DNA of 64,000 bases. Origin: Clostridia bacterium (GTDB lineage: Bacteria; Bacillota; Peptococcia; DRI-13; UBA5745). The notes below the pieces were generated by a model, which was given only the letters and a program-made list of their open reading frames with translations, searched no databases and had not been told where the DNA came from. Of the stretch, positions 1 through 8,831 are shown piece by piece (the first letter of the stretch is position 1; each line of letters begins with the position of its first letter). The position numbers and the translations under genes were made by a program. The stretch spans positions 186,001-250,000 of the forward strand of contig JAHDMJ010000018.1 in the NCBI GenBank assembly GCA_018436095.1, given 5' to 3'.

Positions 1-1
1 T

Positions 2-1639
2 TTAAATACGGTATACCGCAATCAAAAGGTTATCGGCAAGGGCGAGGTAGTGACAGCCAATCATATCGAGATCCTTAAAGCCCTGGGTTATCAGCGGAGC
101 AAGGCTCCTTATGTGATGCTGGTGGGCGTGGCGGTATTTACTGCCGGCATCTTTTTCCTGCTTTCGCTGTATTTGAAGCAGTTCCCTCCCAAAAACCTGG
201 CCGACGGCAAGCATTATACGCTGCTGAGCCTGCTTTTTCTTATGATTTTGGCAGTGGCCCGGCTTATTGTGGCCATCAATATCAGCCCTGAGCCCATAAT
301 GGCGGAGCAGGTGGCCTATTTGATTCCCGCCTCGGCCGGCAGCATATTGATTGCTATTCTCATGGATAGCTGGCTGGGGGTATTTTTTGGCACTGTCGTA
401 AGCCTATATATTGGCATTTTAGCGGGCGGCGGCCTTTCTTACGCTATTGTGGCCTTTGCCGGCAGCATGATCGGCATATACGGCATCAGCCGTTATGCCC
501 AGCGTTCGGAATGGGCCAAGGCCGGTTTAATGATTGCCCTGGTGAACTCCTGGATGATCATAGGCATGGGTATTATGAACAACCATGCCAGGATGACCAT
601 TTTCTACGGCGTGATTCTGGGTGTGGTCAACGGCTTCTTTTCTCCTATTCTGGCTTACGGCAGCCTGCCGTTTTTGGAGTCGGCTTTCCACGTCACCACC
701 AGCGTCAGTCTGATGGAGCTGTCCAATCCCCGGCAGCCCTTATTGAAGGAGTTGCTGCTGAAGGCGCCGGGCACCTATCACCACAGCATTTTGGTGGGTA
801 ATCTGGCGGAAGCCGCCGCCGATGCGGTAGGAGCGGACCCCATATTGGTAAGGGTAGGGGCTTATTACCATGACATCGGCAAGACCAGGCGTCCCTATTT
901 CTTCGTGGAAAACCAGTTGGCCGGCGCCAATCCCCATGACAAGCTGACGCCGGCTCTCAGCGCTTTGATTCTGAGCTCCCATGTGAAGGATGGCCTGGAA
1001 ATCGGCAGAAAAAATAAACTGCCGGAAAAGGTGCTGGATTTTATTGTCCAGCATCATGGCGACAGCATCATGGCCTTTTTCTACCACAAGGCTCTGGAAG
1101 AGGCGGAGGATCCCGAAAAAGTCAAGGAAAGCGATTTCCGCTATCCCGGGCCAAGGCCTCAATCCAAAGAAACGGCTTTAGTGATGCTGGCAGACTCTGT
1201 GGAAGCGGCCATCCGCTCCATGAATGTTAGCGGCGATAAAATGGAAGCGGCGGTAAAGAAGCTGATTAATGACAAAGTTGCCGACGGGCAGTTGGAGGAT
1301 TCCCATTTATCTCTCAGCGATTTGAAAACCATTGGTCAGAGTTTTACCCAGGTGCTGAACGGTATTTACCATAGCCGTATCGAGTATCCGGAGAATGTGC
1401 TGGCCGTGATGAAAAAAGGCATGGAAAAAACGGAAGATAATCCCGGAGAGCAGGGGGAAGGGATTCCGGCAGAAGGGCCGGCGGCGGAAGCCGGCGCCGG
1501 CAAGCCGGGCAGCCAGCCGGAAGGGGTGGCAGAGGGTGCCGGTACCGGCAAGTCCGGCACTCCGGCAGCAGCGCCCGGCAGCTCGCCGGAGCTTAGCGGC
1601 TTGCCGGAATCCGGCAGCCTGCCGCAGCAAGGGAAATAA
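2..1639 (+). CDS. pgpH: PgpH/YqfF-type 7TM-HD phosphohydrolase, 5' truncated by window edge
   Basis: The reading frame is open from base 2, so the gene starts before the window; a GTG at 50 is only an internal codon. The first residues match the end of the extracellular 7TMR-HDED domain. About seven hydrophobic segments follow (bases ~110-700), then a cytosolic HD domain with paired His and a YYHDIGK motif (~865-890) and a later LADSVEAA Asp motif (~1190). Family members hydrolyse cyclic di-AMP at the membrane. The last ~65 residues are an unusual low-complexity Gly/Ala/Pro/Glu tail of unknown role. It heads the pgpH-ybeY-era-recO cluster common in Clostridia. Family assignment is firm; c-di-AMP activity is inferred from the family. 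Confidence 0.93.
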   Translation, partial: LNTVYRNQKVIGKGEVVTANHIEILKALGYQRSKAPYVMLVGVAVFTAGIFFLLSLYLKQFPPKNLADGKHYTLLSLLFLMILAVARLIVAINISPEPIMAEQVAYLIPASAGSILIAILMDSWLGVFFGTVVSLYIGILAGGGLSYAIVAFAGSMIGIYGISRYAQRSEWAKAGLMIALVNSWMIIGMGIMNNHARMTIFYGVILGVVNGFFSPILAYGSLPFLESAFHVTTSVSLMELSNPRQPLLKELLLKAPGTYHHSILVGNLAEAAADAVGADPILVRVGAYYHDIGKTRRPYFFVENQLAGANPHDKLTPALSALILSSHVKDGLEIGRKNKLPEKVLDFIVQHHGDSIMAFFYHKALEEAEDPEKVKESDFRYPGPRPQSKETALVMLADSVEAAIRSMNVSGDKMEAAVKKLINDKVADGQLEDSHLSLSDLKTIGQSFTQVLNGIYHSRIEYPENVLAVMKKGMEKTEDNPGEQGEGIPAEGPAAEAGAGKPGSQPEGVAEGAGTGKSGTPAAAPGSSPELSGLPESGSLPQQGK

Positions 1640-1690
1640 AGAGATAGCCGGTTTTTGAGCCGGTATTAGTATAGAAGGGATTGGAGAAAA

Positions 1691-2149
1691 ATGAAGCTGG
1701 TATTCAGCCGTCAGGGCAAGAGCAAGCCTTCCGAAGAGATGGCAGCCTTGCTGCGCCAGGCAGTGAAGCTAAGCCTCTTGCGGATGAAAGCCGATCAAAA
1801 AGTGGAAGTCAGCCTGACTTTGACTGATGATCCCGGTATCCGGGAGCTGAATAAAGCTTACCGCAATATGGACAGGCCTACGGATGTGCTTTCCTTTCCC
1901 ATCAACGAGGGACAGGCTTTGGCCACGGGCGGCAGCCAGCGGCGGCTTTTGGGAGATATTATTATTTCCACAGACCGGGCGGCGGAGCAGGCTTTGGCTT
2001 ACGGCCATAGCTACGAACGGGAGATGGCTTTTTTGACGGTTCATGGCATGCTGCATCTTTTAGGGCTGGACCATCAGAGTCAGGAGGAGGCGGCTCATAT
2101 GGAGGAGCTGCAGCGGCAGATTCTGAGGGCTATGGGGCTGCCCCGTTAG
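1691..2149 (+). CDS. ybeY: Endoribonuclease YbeY, rRNA maturation factor
   Basis: 152 residues, the normal length for the family. The diagnostic zinc-binding motif HGMLHLLGLDH lies at bases 2041-2073, supplying the three metal-binding His. YbeY is a single-strand endoribonuclease used in 16S rRNA 3' maturation and 70S quality control. The ATG at 1691 follows a GGAG site. It lies 51 bases after pgpH and 47 before era, the usual clostridial gene order, so the three are probably cotranscribed. Confidence 0.95.
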   Translation: MKLVFSRQGKSKPSEEMAALLRQAVKLSLLRMKADQKVEVSLTLTDDPGIRELNKAYRNMDRPTDVLSFPINEGQALATGGSQRRLLGDIIISTDRAAEQALAYGHSYEREMAFLTVHGMLHLLGLDHQSQEEAAHMEELQRQILRAMGLPR

Positions 2150-2196
2150 TAAAACGAGATTTGTAATAAAAATTAAACGCTGAACAGGAGCACAAC

Positions 2197-3099
2197 ATGA
2201 CGAAAACAAAAGAGCACCGTTTTGGCTCGGTGGCCTTGATCGGCCGGCCCAATGCCGGCAAATCCACTTTGCTTAATTATCTGGTGGGAGAAAAAGTAGC
2301 TATTGTTACCGATAAACCTCAGACCACCAGAACGAGAATTATGGGGATCGTGACGAAGCCGCAATGGCAGATGGTAATTTTCGATACCCCCGGCATCCAT
2401 AAACCTAAAGACCGGTTGGGCAAAAACATGGTGGATACTGCGGCCGGCGTCCTTGAGGTAGCCGATGTGGTGTATTATATTGTAGATGCTGCCACAGAAT
2501 TTGGGGCCGGTGAAGCATATATCCTGCAAATGCTGGAGAAAGTAAAGAAGCCGGTTTTCCTGCTGCTCAACAAGGTTGACCTGCTGGCCAAGGAGGAGCT
2601 GTTGCCCATCATCGCCGCTTTTCATGAGCGGCGGCAATTCGATCATATTTTCCCTCTTTCGGCATTGAAAGGGGATAATATCCCGGACCTGCTGGCGGCT
2701 ACCGTCGAGCATTTTCAGCCCGGTCCTCCCTGCTATGACGAAGATGAAATGACGGATCAGCCGGAGCGGGTGATGATAGCGGAAATGATCCGGGAAAAAG
2801 TGATGCTGGCCACCCGCCAGGAGGTGCCTTATTCCGTTGCTGTGCTGGTGGAAAAGATGACGGACCGCCACGAGAATTTAATGGATATTCATGCTGCTAT
2901 AGTGGTGGAACGGAGCAGCCAAAAGGGCATATTGATCGGCAAGGGCGGGGGCACCCTCAAATGGATCGGTACTGAGGCCCGCAAAGACATCGAAGACCTT
3001 TTGGGGATTCAGGTTAATTTACAGCTTTGGGTGCGGGTCAAGGAAGATTGGCGCAATAAAGTCCATCAGCTAAAGGAACTGGGTTTGGGAGAGAATTAG
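2197..3099 (+). CDS. era: GTPase Era
   Basis: 300 residues. G1 motif GRPNAGKST near the N-terminus, a PQTTR switch I, DTPG (G3) and NKVD (G4) are all present, followed by a C-terminal KH domain with the GKGGGTLKWIG signature. Era binds the 3' end of 16S rRNA and assists 30S assembly. An AGGAGC site precedes the ATG. Its position after ybeY fits their shared role in small-subunit maturation. Confidence 0.97.
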   Translation: MTKTKEHRFGSVALIGRPNAGKSTLLNYLVGEKVAIVTDKPQTTRTRIMGIVTKPQWQMVIFDTPGIHKPKDRLGKNMVDTAAGVLEVADVVYYIVDAATEFGAGEAYILQMLEKVKKPVFLLLNKVDLLAKEELLPIIAAFHERRQFDHIFPLSALKGDNIPDLLAATVEHFQPGPPCYDEDEMTDQPERVMIAEMIREKVMLATRQEVPYSVAVLVEKMTDRHENLMDIHAAIVVERSSQKGILIGKGGGTLKWIGTEARKDIEDLLGIQVNLQLWVRVKEDWRNKVHQLKELGLGEN

Positions 3100-3186
3100 C
3101 AAGGAGATTAGCAAAGGAAAGCGGCGGCTTCTTCATTAATTTTTAATGATTGTTTAATGGGGAGTTCATTGTGGCCGGGGAAGAAT

Positions 3187-3930
3187 ATGGTACAATACAA
3201 AACAGAAGCCATTGTTTTGCGGCTCCGCAAATATCGGGAAGCAGACGCTTTGGTGACTCTGCTGACAAAAGAAAGAGGGAAAATTACCGCCGTTGCCAAA
3301 GGGATTTATAAGCCCTCCAGCAGCCTGCGGGGAGGAGTCCAGCCTTACAGCATCAACGAAATGATGCTGGACGCCGGCCGCTCCACACTTCATTCTTTAC
3401 TGCAAAGTCAATGTTTGGAGATGCTGCTGCCCTTGCGGCAAAGCTACGATGCTCTGACTTTGGGAGCTTATTGGGCAGAGCTCCTGGAAAACTTCGGACA
3501 GGAAGAAATGCCGGAGCATGAACTGTATTACTTGGCGAAAGCCGGGTTCCTTGGCCTGGCTGTCAATGCCGGTAAGCTGATGAGCCGGGCCCTGGAAGTG
3601 CGGCTGATTCAGCAGCAGGGTTTGAGCCCCGATTTCCGGCTATGCTGCCGCTGCGGCCAGCCGGTGACGAAAGACAAGGTCTGCTTTTTTTCCGGCAGTG
3701 AAGGCGGCTTTCTCTGCGGCTCCTGCGCTAAAGAACTGCAGGAGCTTACCCGCATCAGCCCGGCAGCTCTCAGCCTTTGGCAGGTGTTGGAGAACCTGGC
3801 TCTGGATAAACTAACTCGTCTGACGGTAACCGAAGAGCAATTGGGGGATTTGGCAAAAGTATTGCGGCAGTGGATTGTCCGCCATACCGGCAGGCCCATG
3901 AAAACTTGGTCCATGATTAACAAGGTATAA
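3187..3930 (+). CDS. recO: DNA repair protein RecO
   Basis: About 247 residues from the ATG at 3187, which follows a GGGGAAG site; an in-frame ATG at 3157 would add ten residues and has no good ribosome site. The N-terminal OB fold starts with the typical YKTEAIVLRLRKYREAD. Four cysteines in two CxxC pairs (CCRCG and CGSC) form the zinc site. RecO loads RecA on SSB-coated DNA with RecR. It closes the pgpH-ybeY-era-recO cluster. Confidence 0.94.
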   Translation: MVQYKTEAIVLRLRKYREADALVTLLTKERGKITAVAKGIYKPSSSLRGGVQPYSINEMMLDAGRSTLHSLLQSQCLEMLLPLRQSYDALTLGAYWAELLENFGQEEMPEHELYYLAKAGFLGLAVNAGKLMSRALEVRLIQQQGLSPDFRLCCRCGQPVTKDKVCFFSGSEGGFLCGSCAKELQELTRISPAALSLWQVLENLALDKLTRLTVTEEQLGDLAKVLRQWIVRHTGRPMKTWSMINKV

Positions 3931-3937
3931 CGAACAA

Positions 3938-3991
3938 GGCAATCGGCAAAAGGTAATCAGCAAAGTAGTCAACAAAGGCAATCGACAAAGG
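3938..3991 (+). repeat. Imperfect 12-14 bp tandem repeat, about four units
   Basis: The gap between recO and the DUF4342 gene is built of four degenerate copies of a unit like AGGCAATCGGCAA (variants GGTAATCAGCAA, GTAGTCAACAA, GGCAATCGACAA). It looks like slippage-derived sequence; no function is apparent. Confidence 0.6.
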
Positions 3992-4002
3992 GAGGGTTGA
4001 AA

Positions 4003-4578
4003 ATGAACGAATTGGAAAAAATGGATGCGTTAAAAGAACGGTTGAATGTGACGTATGCTCAGGCTAAAGAGGCTCTGGACGAATCCGACGGCGATCTGGC
4101 TCAGGCTTTGGTTTACCTGGAAGAGCACGGAGCTGCCGCTGCCGCAAGAGAGCAAAATGAATTTTTGGGTGAAGATGTCAAGGAGCCAAAATGGGATAAG
4201 GAAAACACAGAGCATTTCGTCCGGGGCTTGATTGAGCAAATCAAGTCGGTTATCCAGGAAGGCAATGTAACGAAAGTGCGGCTGATCAGCGGCGAAAGAA
4301 CCCTGATCGAGATTCCGGCCACTTTTGGTGTAGTGGGCCTGGGCGTTATGCTGTTTAGCCCGCTGCTGCTGGCTATGACGGCAGTAGGCGCCGCCGCCGC
4401 CGTGATGAAGGAAATGGTTTTTGAGATAGAAAAGGCTGACGGCACCATCGAAAGGCGGAATCTGAAGCTGCCCCGCTTCGGCAGCAAGGATAAAGATTGC
4501 GATGGGGCGGAGGATGGCGGTTGCGCCGGCGAGGCTGGAGCCGATAGTCCGGAAGAGAAAAGTTCTGAGGAAGAGTAG
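4003..4578 (+). CDS. DUF4342 protein with N-terminal UBA/TS-N-like helical domain
   Basis: About 191 residues from the ATG at 4003, six bases after GGGAGGG. The N-terminal ~40 residues (ALKERLNVTYAQAKEALDES..) resemble the UBA/TS-N three-helix fold of EF-Ts and nascent-chain factors. The middle section matches DUF4342, with a hydrophobic stretch (~residues 105-130) that could be a membrane segment. The tail is very acidic. Function is unknown; the UBA-like domain suggests protein or nucleotide binding. It is followed by a structured terminator-like element. Confidence 0.8.
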   Translation: MNELEKMDALKERLNVTYAQAKEALDESDGDLAQALVYLEEHGAAAAAREQNEFLGEDVKEPKWDKENTEHFVRGLIEQIKSVIQEGNVTKVRLISGERTLIEIPATFGVVGLGVMLFSPLLLAMTAVGAAAAVMKEMVFEIEKADGTIERRNLKLPRFGSKDKDCDGAEDGGCAGEAGADSPEEKSSEEE

Positions 4579-4616
4579 CATAAGGGCTATCTTTAGTAAA
4601 AGGAAAAGACCGGGGA

Positions 4617-4665
4617 CTGCTGCAAATTTGGTTTGAGAATAACCGAGAAGCGGCAGTTCTCTTTT
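4617..4665 (+). ncRNA. Structured two-hairpin element, copy 1 (terminator-like)
   Basis: Downstream of the DUF4342 gene is a short element with hairpin 1 (GGTT/AACC closing a loop containing TGAGAA) and hairpin 2 (GAGAA/TTCTC) followed by TTTT. A leading GCTGC can pair with GCGGC in the hairpin 2 loop. A second copy with compensatory changes lies at 52697-52746. It probably acts at least as an intrinsic terminator. Confidence 0.55.
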
Positions 4666-4681
4666 CGTTCAAACAGGATAG

Positions 4682-4729
4682 AAAAAAGAGCTCCCGCTAA
4701 TTGGCTTCACAAACCAATTAGTGAGAGCT
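4682..4729 (-). terminator. Intrinsic terminator of the minus-strand kinase/YigZ pair
   Basis: On the minus strand an AGCTC..CACTAATTGG arm pairs with CCAATTAGCG..GAGCT around a short loop and is followed by TTTTTT (plus-strand A run at 4682-4687). It lies 120 bases past the stop of the cytidylate-kinase-like gene. Confidence 0.8.
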
Positions 4730-4731
4730 TC

Positions 4732-4767
4732 CCGCATTCGCCGGCCGCACCGCATTCGCCGGCCGCA
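4732..4767 (+). repeat. 18-bp perfect tandem duplication
   Basis: Two exact head-to-tail copies of an 18-bp GC-rich unit beginning CCGCATTCG (4732-4749 and 4750-4767), followed by related GC-rich sequence. Non-coding, between convergent genes. Confidence 0.8.
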
Positions 4768-4847
4768 GCGCAGCTGCCGGCTGCTCAGCATCCGCCGTTC
4801 CTTTGCATCTGCTGCCCAGTCTGCTTTTACGCCAGGCTATCAGACTG

Positions 4848-5468
4848 TCAGTCTGCCAGGCTGACGATGTGGGCCAATACCTCCGCCGTTTTTTCCACGC
4901 CCAAGAGGCTGCTGTTGATAGACAGATGATAGCTTTCTTGTTTGCCCCAGCGGCTGTCGGTATAATAATTGTAGTAAGCCGCTCTTCTTTTGTCGATTTT
5001 CTCGATGGTTTCCCGTATCTTTTCCTGGGGCAGCTTATACTCATTAATAGCTCTATCTATGCGGTCTTTGATCGGCGCATGGGCAAAGACGCTGAACAGG
5101 TGAGGATGATCTTTTAAAACGTAATTGGCGCAACGGCCAATAATGACGCAGGAGCCTTCCCGGGCCGCATCCTTGATCAATCCGGATTGCAGCAGGAATA
5201 AGTGGTCGTTTAGCGGCATACTGACGCCTCCCGGATATTGGGCCCCCAAAGCGTAATTGCCCATGAGAGAGGAATAAAGAAAGCTGCTGGCAGGCCGCTC
5301 GTCAGCAGATTTTAAAATTTCTTCGTTATAGCCTGCTTTTTGGGCGGCTAATGAAATCAGGTGATTGTCGTAAAAAGGGATGGATAATATCTCCGCCAGC
5401 CTTTGACCGATAAGGCGGCCGCCGCTGCCGTACTGGCGGCTAATGGTGATTACCGTTTGTTTACTCAT
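4848..5468 (-). CDS. Cytidylate kinase-like family protein
   Basis: 206 residues. The N-terminus TVITISRQYGSGG is the P-loop region of the cytidylate-kinase-like (AAK6) family, and IIGRCANYVL is its second conserved block. The start at 5468 is chosen because AAAGGAG sits eight bases upstream; a GTG at 5477 would abut the ribosome site. Members occur widely in Clostridia beside unrelated genes; the true substrate is unknown, and the main CMP kinase is a different protein. It lies one base after the yigZ-like gene on the same strand. Confidence 0.85.
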   Translation of the reverse strand: MSKQTVITISRQYGSGGRLIGQRLAEILSIPFYDNHLISLAAQKAGYNEEILKSADERPASSFLYSSLMGNYALGAQYPGGVSMPLNDHLFLLQSGLIKDAAREGSCVIIGRCANYVLKDHPHLFSVFAHAPIKDRIDRAINEYKLPQEKIRETIEKIDKRRAAYYNYYTDSRWGKQESYHLSINSSLLGVEKTAEVLAHIVSLAD

Positions 5469-5469
5469 T

Positions 5470-6138
5470 CTACTCACTCCTTTGATGATTGCTGGGCTTC
5501 ATGATAATTTCGCCTTGCCAAAAATCAAGATATTCCATGGGGCCCGGTTGCAGCCGGCCTTGTCCGGCGGTAAGCTCCGCCACCAGTTTTTGAAGATTTT
5601 CCTCTTCTGCCGGGGGGATAAGCACCGTAAAAGTCACTTGCTCTAAATAGGTAGTATCCTTTAAAATATATCCTCTTTGAGCAAATTCCCGCTGAAATTT
5701 TCCCGTCAGGGAGTATTCGGTATGCACATAGCGGGAAAGATAAGGGAGCCGCTGAATAATTTTACCGGCCTCCAAAGCTATTTTGGCCCCCTGGGTATAG
5801 GCCCGCACCAGGCCGCCGGCGCCCAGCTTAATGCCGCCAAAATACCGGGTCACTACTACGGCCACATCCCGCAAGCCTTCTTTGCGGATGACTTCCAGCA
5901 CCGGAATACCGGCGGTGCCTTGGGGCTCGCCGTCGTCGCTGAAGCGCTCCCGGGCGCTGCCCAGCACATAAGCCCAGACATTATGAGCGGCATCCCAATG
6001 GGTTTTGCGGATTTCCTCAATGAACCGGAGGGCCGCCTCTTCCGTATCCACCGGCTTTGACCAGCCGATAAACCTGGAATGGGAAACGGTGAATTCATCC
6101 CGTCCTGCCTCCAGAACCGTCTTATAACTCTCTGTCAT
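5470..6138 (-). CDS. YigZ/IMPACT family protein
   Basis: 222 residues from the ATG at 6138, preceded by AGAGGTG. The N-terminal UPF0029 domain carries the family hallmark GEPQGTAGIPVLEVI and VVVTRYFGGIKLGAGGLVRAY; a C-terminal DUF1949 ferredoxin-like domain follows. Bacterial homologues are structurally related to eukaryotic IMPACT but their role is unsettled. It is transcribed divergently from mecA and leads into the kinase-like gene. Confidence 0.93.
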   Translation of the reverse strand: MTESYKTVLEAGRDEFTVSHSRFIGWSKPVDTEEAALRFIEEIRKTHWDAAHNVWAYVLGSARERFSDDGEPQGTAGIPVLEVIRKEGLRDVAVVVTRYFGGIKLGAGGLVRAYTQGAKIALEAGKIIQRLPYLSRYVHTEYSLTGKFQREFAQRGYILKDTTYLEQVTFTVLIPPAEEENLQKLVAELTAGQGRLQPGPMEYLDFWQGEIIMKPSNHQRSE

Positions 6139-6186
6139 TTGTTCACCTCTATGGTAAATATTTGACATTCTAACTATTATTCCTGC

Positions 6187-6216
6187 TTGCAGAGGACATG
6201 CTATTAAGAGTATAAT
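6187..6216 (+). promoter_or_regulatory. Sigma-A-type promoter for mecA
   Basis: TTGCAG at 6187-6192 and a perfect TATAAT at 6211-6216 are separated by 18 bases, about 94 bases before the mecA start, in the divergent gap after the yigZ-like gene. Confidence 0.7.
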
Positions 6217-6309
6217 GTATTAAGGGGTAGTGTAATTGTAGCAGAATGAACTCTGATCAAACTGCCGGAATAGTATAGAGAAATGCACTGCTGCCGGGAG
6301 GTGAAGCAA

Positions 6310-6930
6310 ATGAAATTTCGTAAAATTAATGAAGATAAAATACAAATCATCTTGACTACTCAGGATTTGGAAGAGAGGGACTTTCGCCGCTGGGAGATGA
6401 TGCCCATGAGCCCCAAACTCCAGGAGTTCTTTCATGATCTGCTGGAGCGGGCTTATAAAGAGTGCGGCTTTGAGATCAGCGATGATTCCCAATTGGTGGT
6501 GGAGGCCTATCCCCTTAATGCCGAGACCTTTGCCATTATTTTAACCAGGATTCCCGCCGGCTCTCAAGGAGAAGCCCATGGGGGCACTATCCATCTGGGC
6601 CAATTTGACCGGGATAGCGAAGAAGATTTGGAAGAGCTGGAGCGGGATTGCCATCAGGTATGGTGCTTTGCCGAACTTGAGGACTGCATCCGGGCCTGCA
6701 ATCGGCTGGAGCCTGCCCAGATTGAAGACAGTGCTTTGTACAAATTAGAGAAGCAGTACTTTTTGGCTGTTTCCACCACGAAAGAAGGCCAATTGGACGT
6801 AGCTGCTGTTTTAGGCGAATACGGCCACTGGAGCTTTGTGCCCAGGCCTTACTATGAGGAGCATGGCCAAGCGCTGATTAAGGAACACGCGGTAGTCAAC
6901 CTGGCTTCCCTGATCCGGCCGGAAGGCTGA
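6310..6930 (+). CDS. mecA: MecA-type adaptor protein for ClpC
   Basis: 206 residues from the ATG at 6310, which follows GGGAGGTG. The N-terminal block (MKFRKINEDKIQIILTTQDLEERDF) and the two-lobe architecture match the MecA/YpbH family, adaptors that deliver substrates to the ClpC-ClpP protease. The central linker is acidic (EEDLEELERD). Its substrate here is unknown; no competence genes lie nearby. Confidence 0.85.
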   Translation: MKFRKINEDKIQIILTTQDLEERDFRRWEMMPMSPKLQEFFHDLLERAYKECGFEISDDSQLVVEAYPLNAETFAIILTRIPAGSQGEAHGGTIHLGQFDRDSEEDLEELERDCHQVWCFAELEDCIRACNRLEPAQIEDSALYKLEKQYFLAVSTTKEGQLDVAAVLGEYGHWSFVPRPYYEEHGQALIKEHAVVNLASLIRPEG

Positions 6931-6957
6931 TGCTCAAGGGAAAAAGGGAGTAGGATT

Positions 6958-6977
6958 GGGCGCATTACGATGCGCCC
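6958..6977 (+). terminator. Hairpin after mecA, weak terminator
   Basis: GGGCGCA/TGCGCCC perfect seven-base stem with a six-base loop, 27 bases after the mecA stop. The tail is not a clean T run, so termination may be partial. Confidence 0.5.
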
Positions 6978-7048
6978 GTCCTTATGCATTTGTGAAAATT
7001 ATTACATGATTAGTGATTCAGAATATAAATAATAGGGGAAGAACATAG

Positions 7049-7702
7049 ATGGCGGCAAAAAAAACAATCACAAAAAAGCAAAAATTAGCCATGCTGGACA
7101 TTTTATCACAGAAGTACCAGAATATCGGCACGGCCCTGGAGTACAACAGCCCTTTTCAGCTTCTGGTCTCCACGGCTTTGGCGGCTCAGACCACCGACGT
7201 TCAGGTAAATAAAGTTACCCGGGCTTTATATGCCAAATACCCTGATCCCCAGAGTATGGCCGGTATTACGCCGGAAACGCTGATTCCCTATATCCAGAGC
7301 CTGGGGCTATACCGGAATAAAGCAAAAAACATTGCGGCTCTGGCCGAAATGTTGTTGCTGGAATTTGACGGCCAAGTGCCCCAAACCAGGGAGGAGCTGA
7401 TGAGGCTGCCGGGTGTGGGCCGCAAGACGGCCAATGTAGTGCTGGCCAACGCCTTTAAGATTCCGGCTTTTGCAGTAGATACCCATGTTTTTCGTGTGGC
7501 TAACCGCATGGGGCTGGCCTGGGGCAAGACGCCGGATGAGGTGGAGAGGGATGTTTGCAGCCTGATCCCCGAAAAAGACTGGGCCGACGCCCACCATTGG
7601 CTGATCTGGCATGGCCGCCGCTGCTGCAAAGCCCAGAATCCCGCCTGTGAAGAATGTCCTGTAGGTGATTTATGTCCTCGTATTATGGCGAAGCCATCAT
7701 AA
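7049..7702 (+). CDS. nth: Endonuclease III (DNA glycosylase/AP lyase)
   Basis: 217 residues. The helix-hairpin-helix LPGVGRKTANVVL contains the catalytic Lys, and VDTHVFRVANRMGL holds the catalytic Asp. The C-terminal cysteines in C-X6-C-X2-C-X5-C spacing bind a 4Fe-4S cluster. It removes oxidised pyrimidines in base-excision repair. An ATAGGGGAAG site precedes the ATG; pfkA follows after 25 bases. Confidence 0.96.
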   Translation: MAAKKTITKKQKLAMLDILSQKYQNIGTALEYNSPFQLLVSTALAAQTTDVQVNKVTRALYAKYPDPQSMAGITPETLIPYIQSLGLYRNKAKNIAALAEMLLLEFDGQVPQTREELMRLPGVGRKTANVVLANAFKIPAFAVDTHVFRVANRMGLAWGKTPDEVERDVCSLIPEKDWADAHHWLIWHGRRCCKAQNPACEECPVGDLCPRIMAKPS

Positions 7703-7727
7703 AATTAGACAATAGGAGCGTGGCAGA

Positions 7728-8831
7728 ATGATCAATCGTGTGGCTATCCTTACCGGCGGCGGTGATGCGCCGGGACTAAACGGCGTAATCCGGGGCGTAG
7801 CCCGGGCAGCGGAGAATATTTATCATGCCCAGGTTTTCGGTTTTATGGATGGATTTAAGGGCTTGATTGAAAACAAATATATGGTTCTTGACCGGGCCAA
7901 TACCTCCGGCATTCTGCACCGGGGCGGCACCATTTTGGGTACCAGCAACCGGGACAACCCCTTTCGCTACCCTATGGGCCGGGATGAAGAAGGCAGGATC
8001 ATCTTTGGCGACGTCTCCGATCAGGCCATCAATAATCTGAACCGCCTGGGTATTCAGGCTCTGATTGTTATTGGCGGCGACGGCAGCCTTCATATAGCCA
8101 AACAGCTTTCAGAAAAAGGCGTTAATGTGGTGGGGGTGCCCAAGACCATCGACAACGACCTGGATGCCACGGATCAGACCTTTGGTTTTGACACGGCCAT
8201 CAATACGGTGATGGAAGCCCTGGACCGGCTTCATACCACGGCGGAATCCCACCACCGCATCATGGTGGTGGAGGTTATGGGCCGTTATGCCGGCTGGATA
8301 GCTTTGCACAGCGGTATTGCCGGCGGCGCCGACGTTATTTTAATCCCTGAGATACCCTATGATATCAGTGAGATTGCCAAGAAAATCCGGCAGCGCTCCC
8401 GGATGGGCAAGCACTTCAGCCTGGTGACGGTGGCAGAAGGGGCTGTGGAAAAAGAAGGGGAGATGGTGGTGGCCGCCCATATTGAGGAGAGCACCGATCC
8501 CGTTCGTCTGGGGGGTGTAGGCCAGGTGGTGGCGGATAAACTCCACAAGTTTATGGGCTTGGAAAGCCGGACTACTGTTTTGGGCCATCTGCAAAGGGGC
8601 GGCAGCCCTACGGCAATGGACAGGATACTGACCACCAGGCTGGGGGTCAAGGCCATGGAGGTGGCTACCAAGGGACCCTGGAACCATATGGTATCCTTGC
8701 AAGGCAGCGAAATTGTGGTGGTGCCCATTGACAAAGCCATCGACAGCTTAAAAAGAGTGAATCCGGACAGCGAAATCGTCAGGGCGGCCAAGGCAGTAGG
8801 GATTTGTATGGGAGACAGATATGATGAATGA
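7728..8831 (+). CDS. pfkA: 6-phosphofructokinase, mixed-signature clade
   Basis: 367 residues, longer than the ~320 of the classical enzyme. TGGGDAPGLNGVIRG, GGDGSL, PKTIDND and MGRYAGWIAL are conserved. GGDGS (Gly at the phosphodonor position) is typical of ATP enzymes, whereas Lys in PKTIDND is typical of PPi enzymes; the combination matches the group III/actinobacterial-type ATP-PFKs. The phosphoryl donor should be treated as probable ATP, not certain. The stop overlaps the alr start by 11 bases. Confidence 0.93.
   Translation: MINRVAILTGGGDAPGLNGVIRGVARAAENIYHAQVFGFMDGFKGLIENKYMVLDRANTSGILHRGGTILGTSNRDNPFRYPMGRDEEGRIIFGDVSDQAINNLNRLGIQALIVIGGDGSLHIAKQLSEKGVNVVGVPKTIDNDLDATDQTFGFDTAINTVMEALDRLHTTAESHHRIMVVEVMGRYAGWIALHSGIAGGADVILIPEIPYDISEIAKKIRQRSRMGKHFSLVTVAEGAVEKEGEMVVAAHIEESTDPVRLGGVGQVVADKLHKFMGLESRTTVLGHLQRGGSPTAMDRILTTRLGVKAMEVATKGPWNHMVSLQGSEIVVVPIDKAIDSLKRVNPDSEIVRAAKAVGICMGDRYDE

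Noticed and set aside
4030-4581. 183-residue minus-strand frame opposite the DUF4342 gene
   Set aside because: The plus-strand gene has a good ribosome site and family match; the opposite frame has neither.
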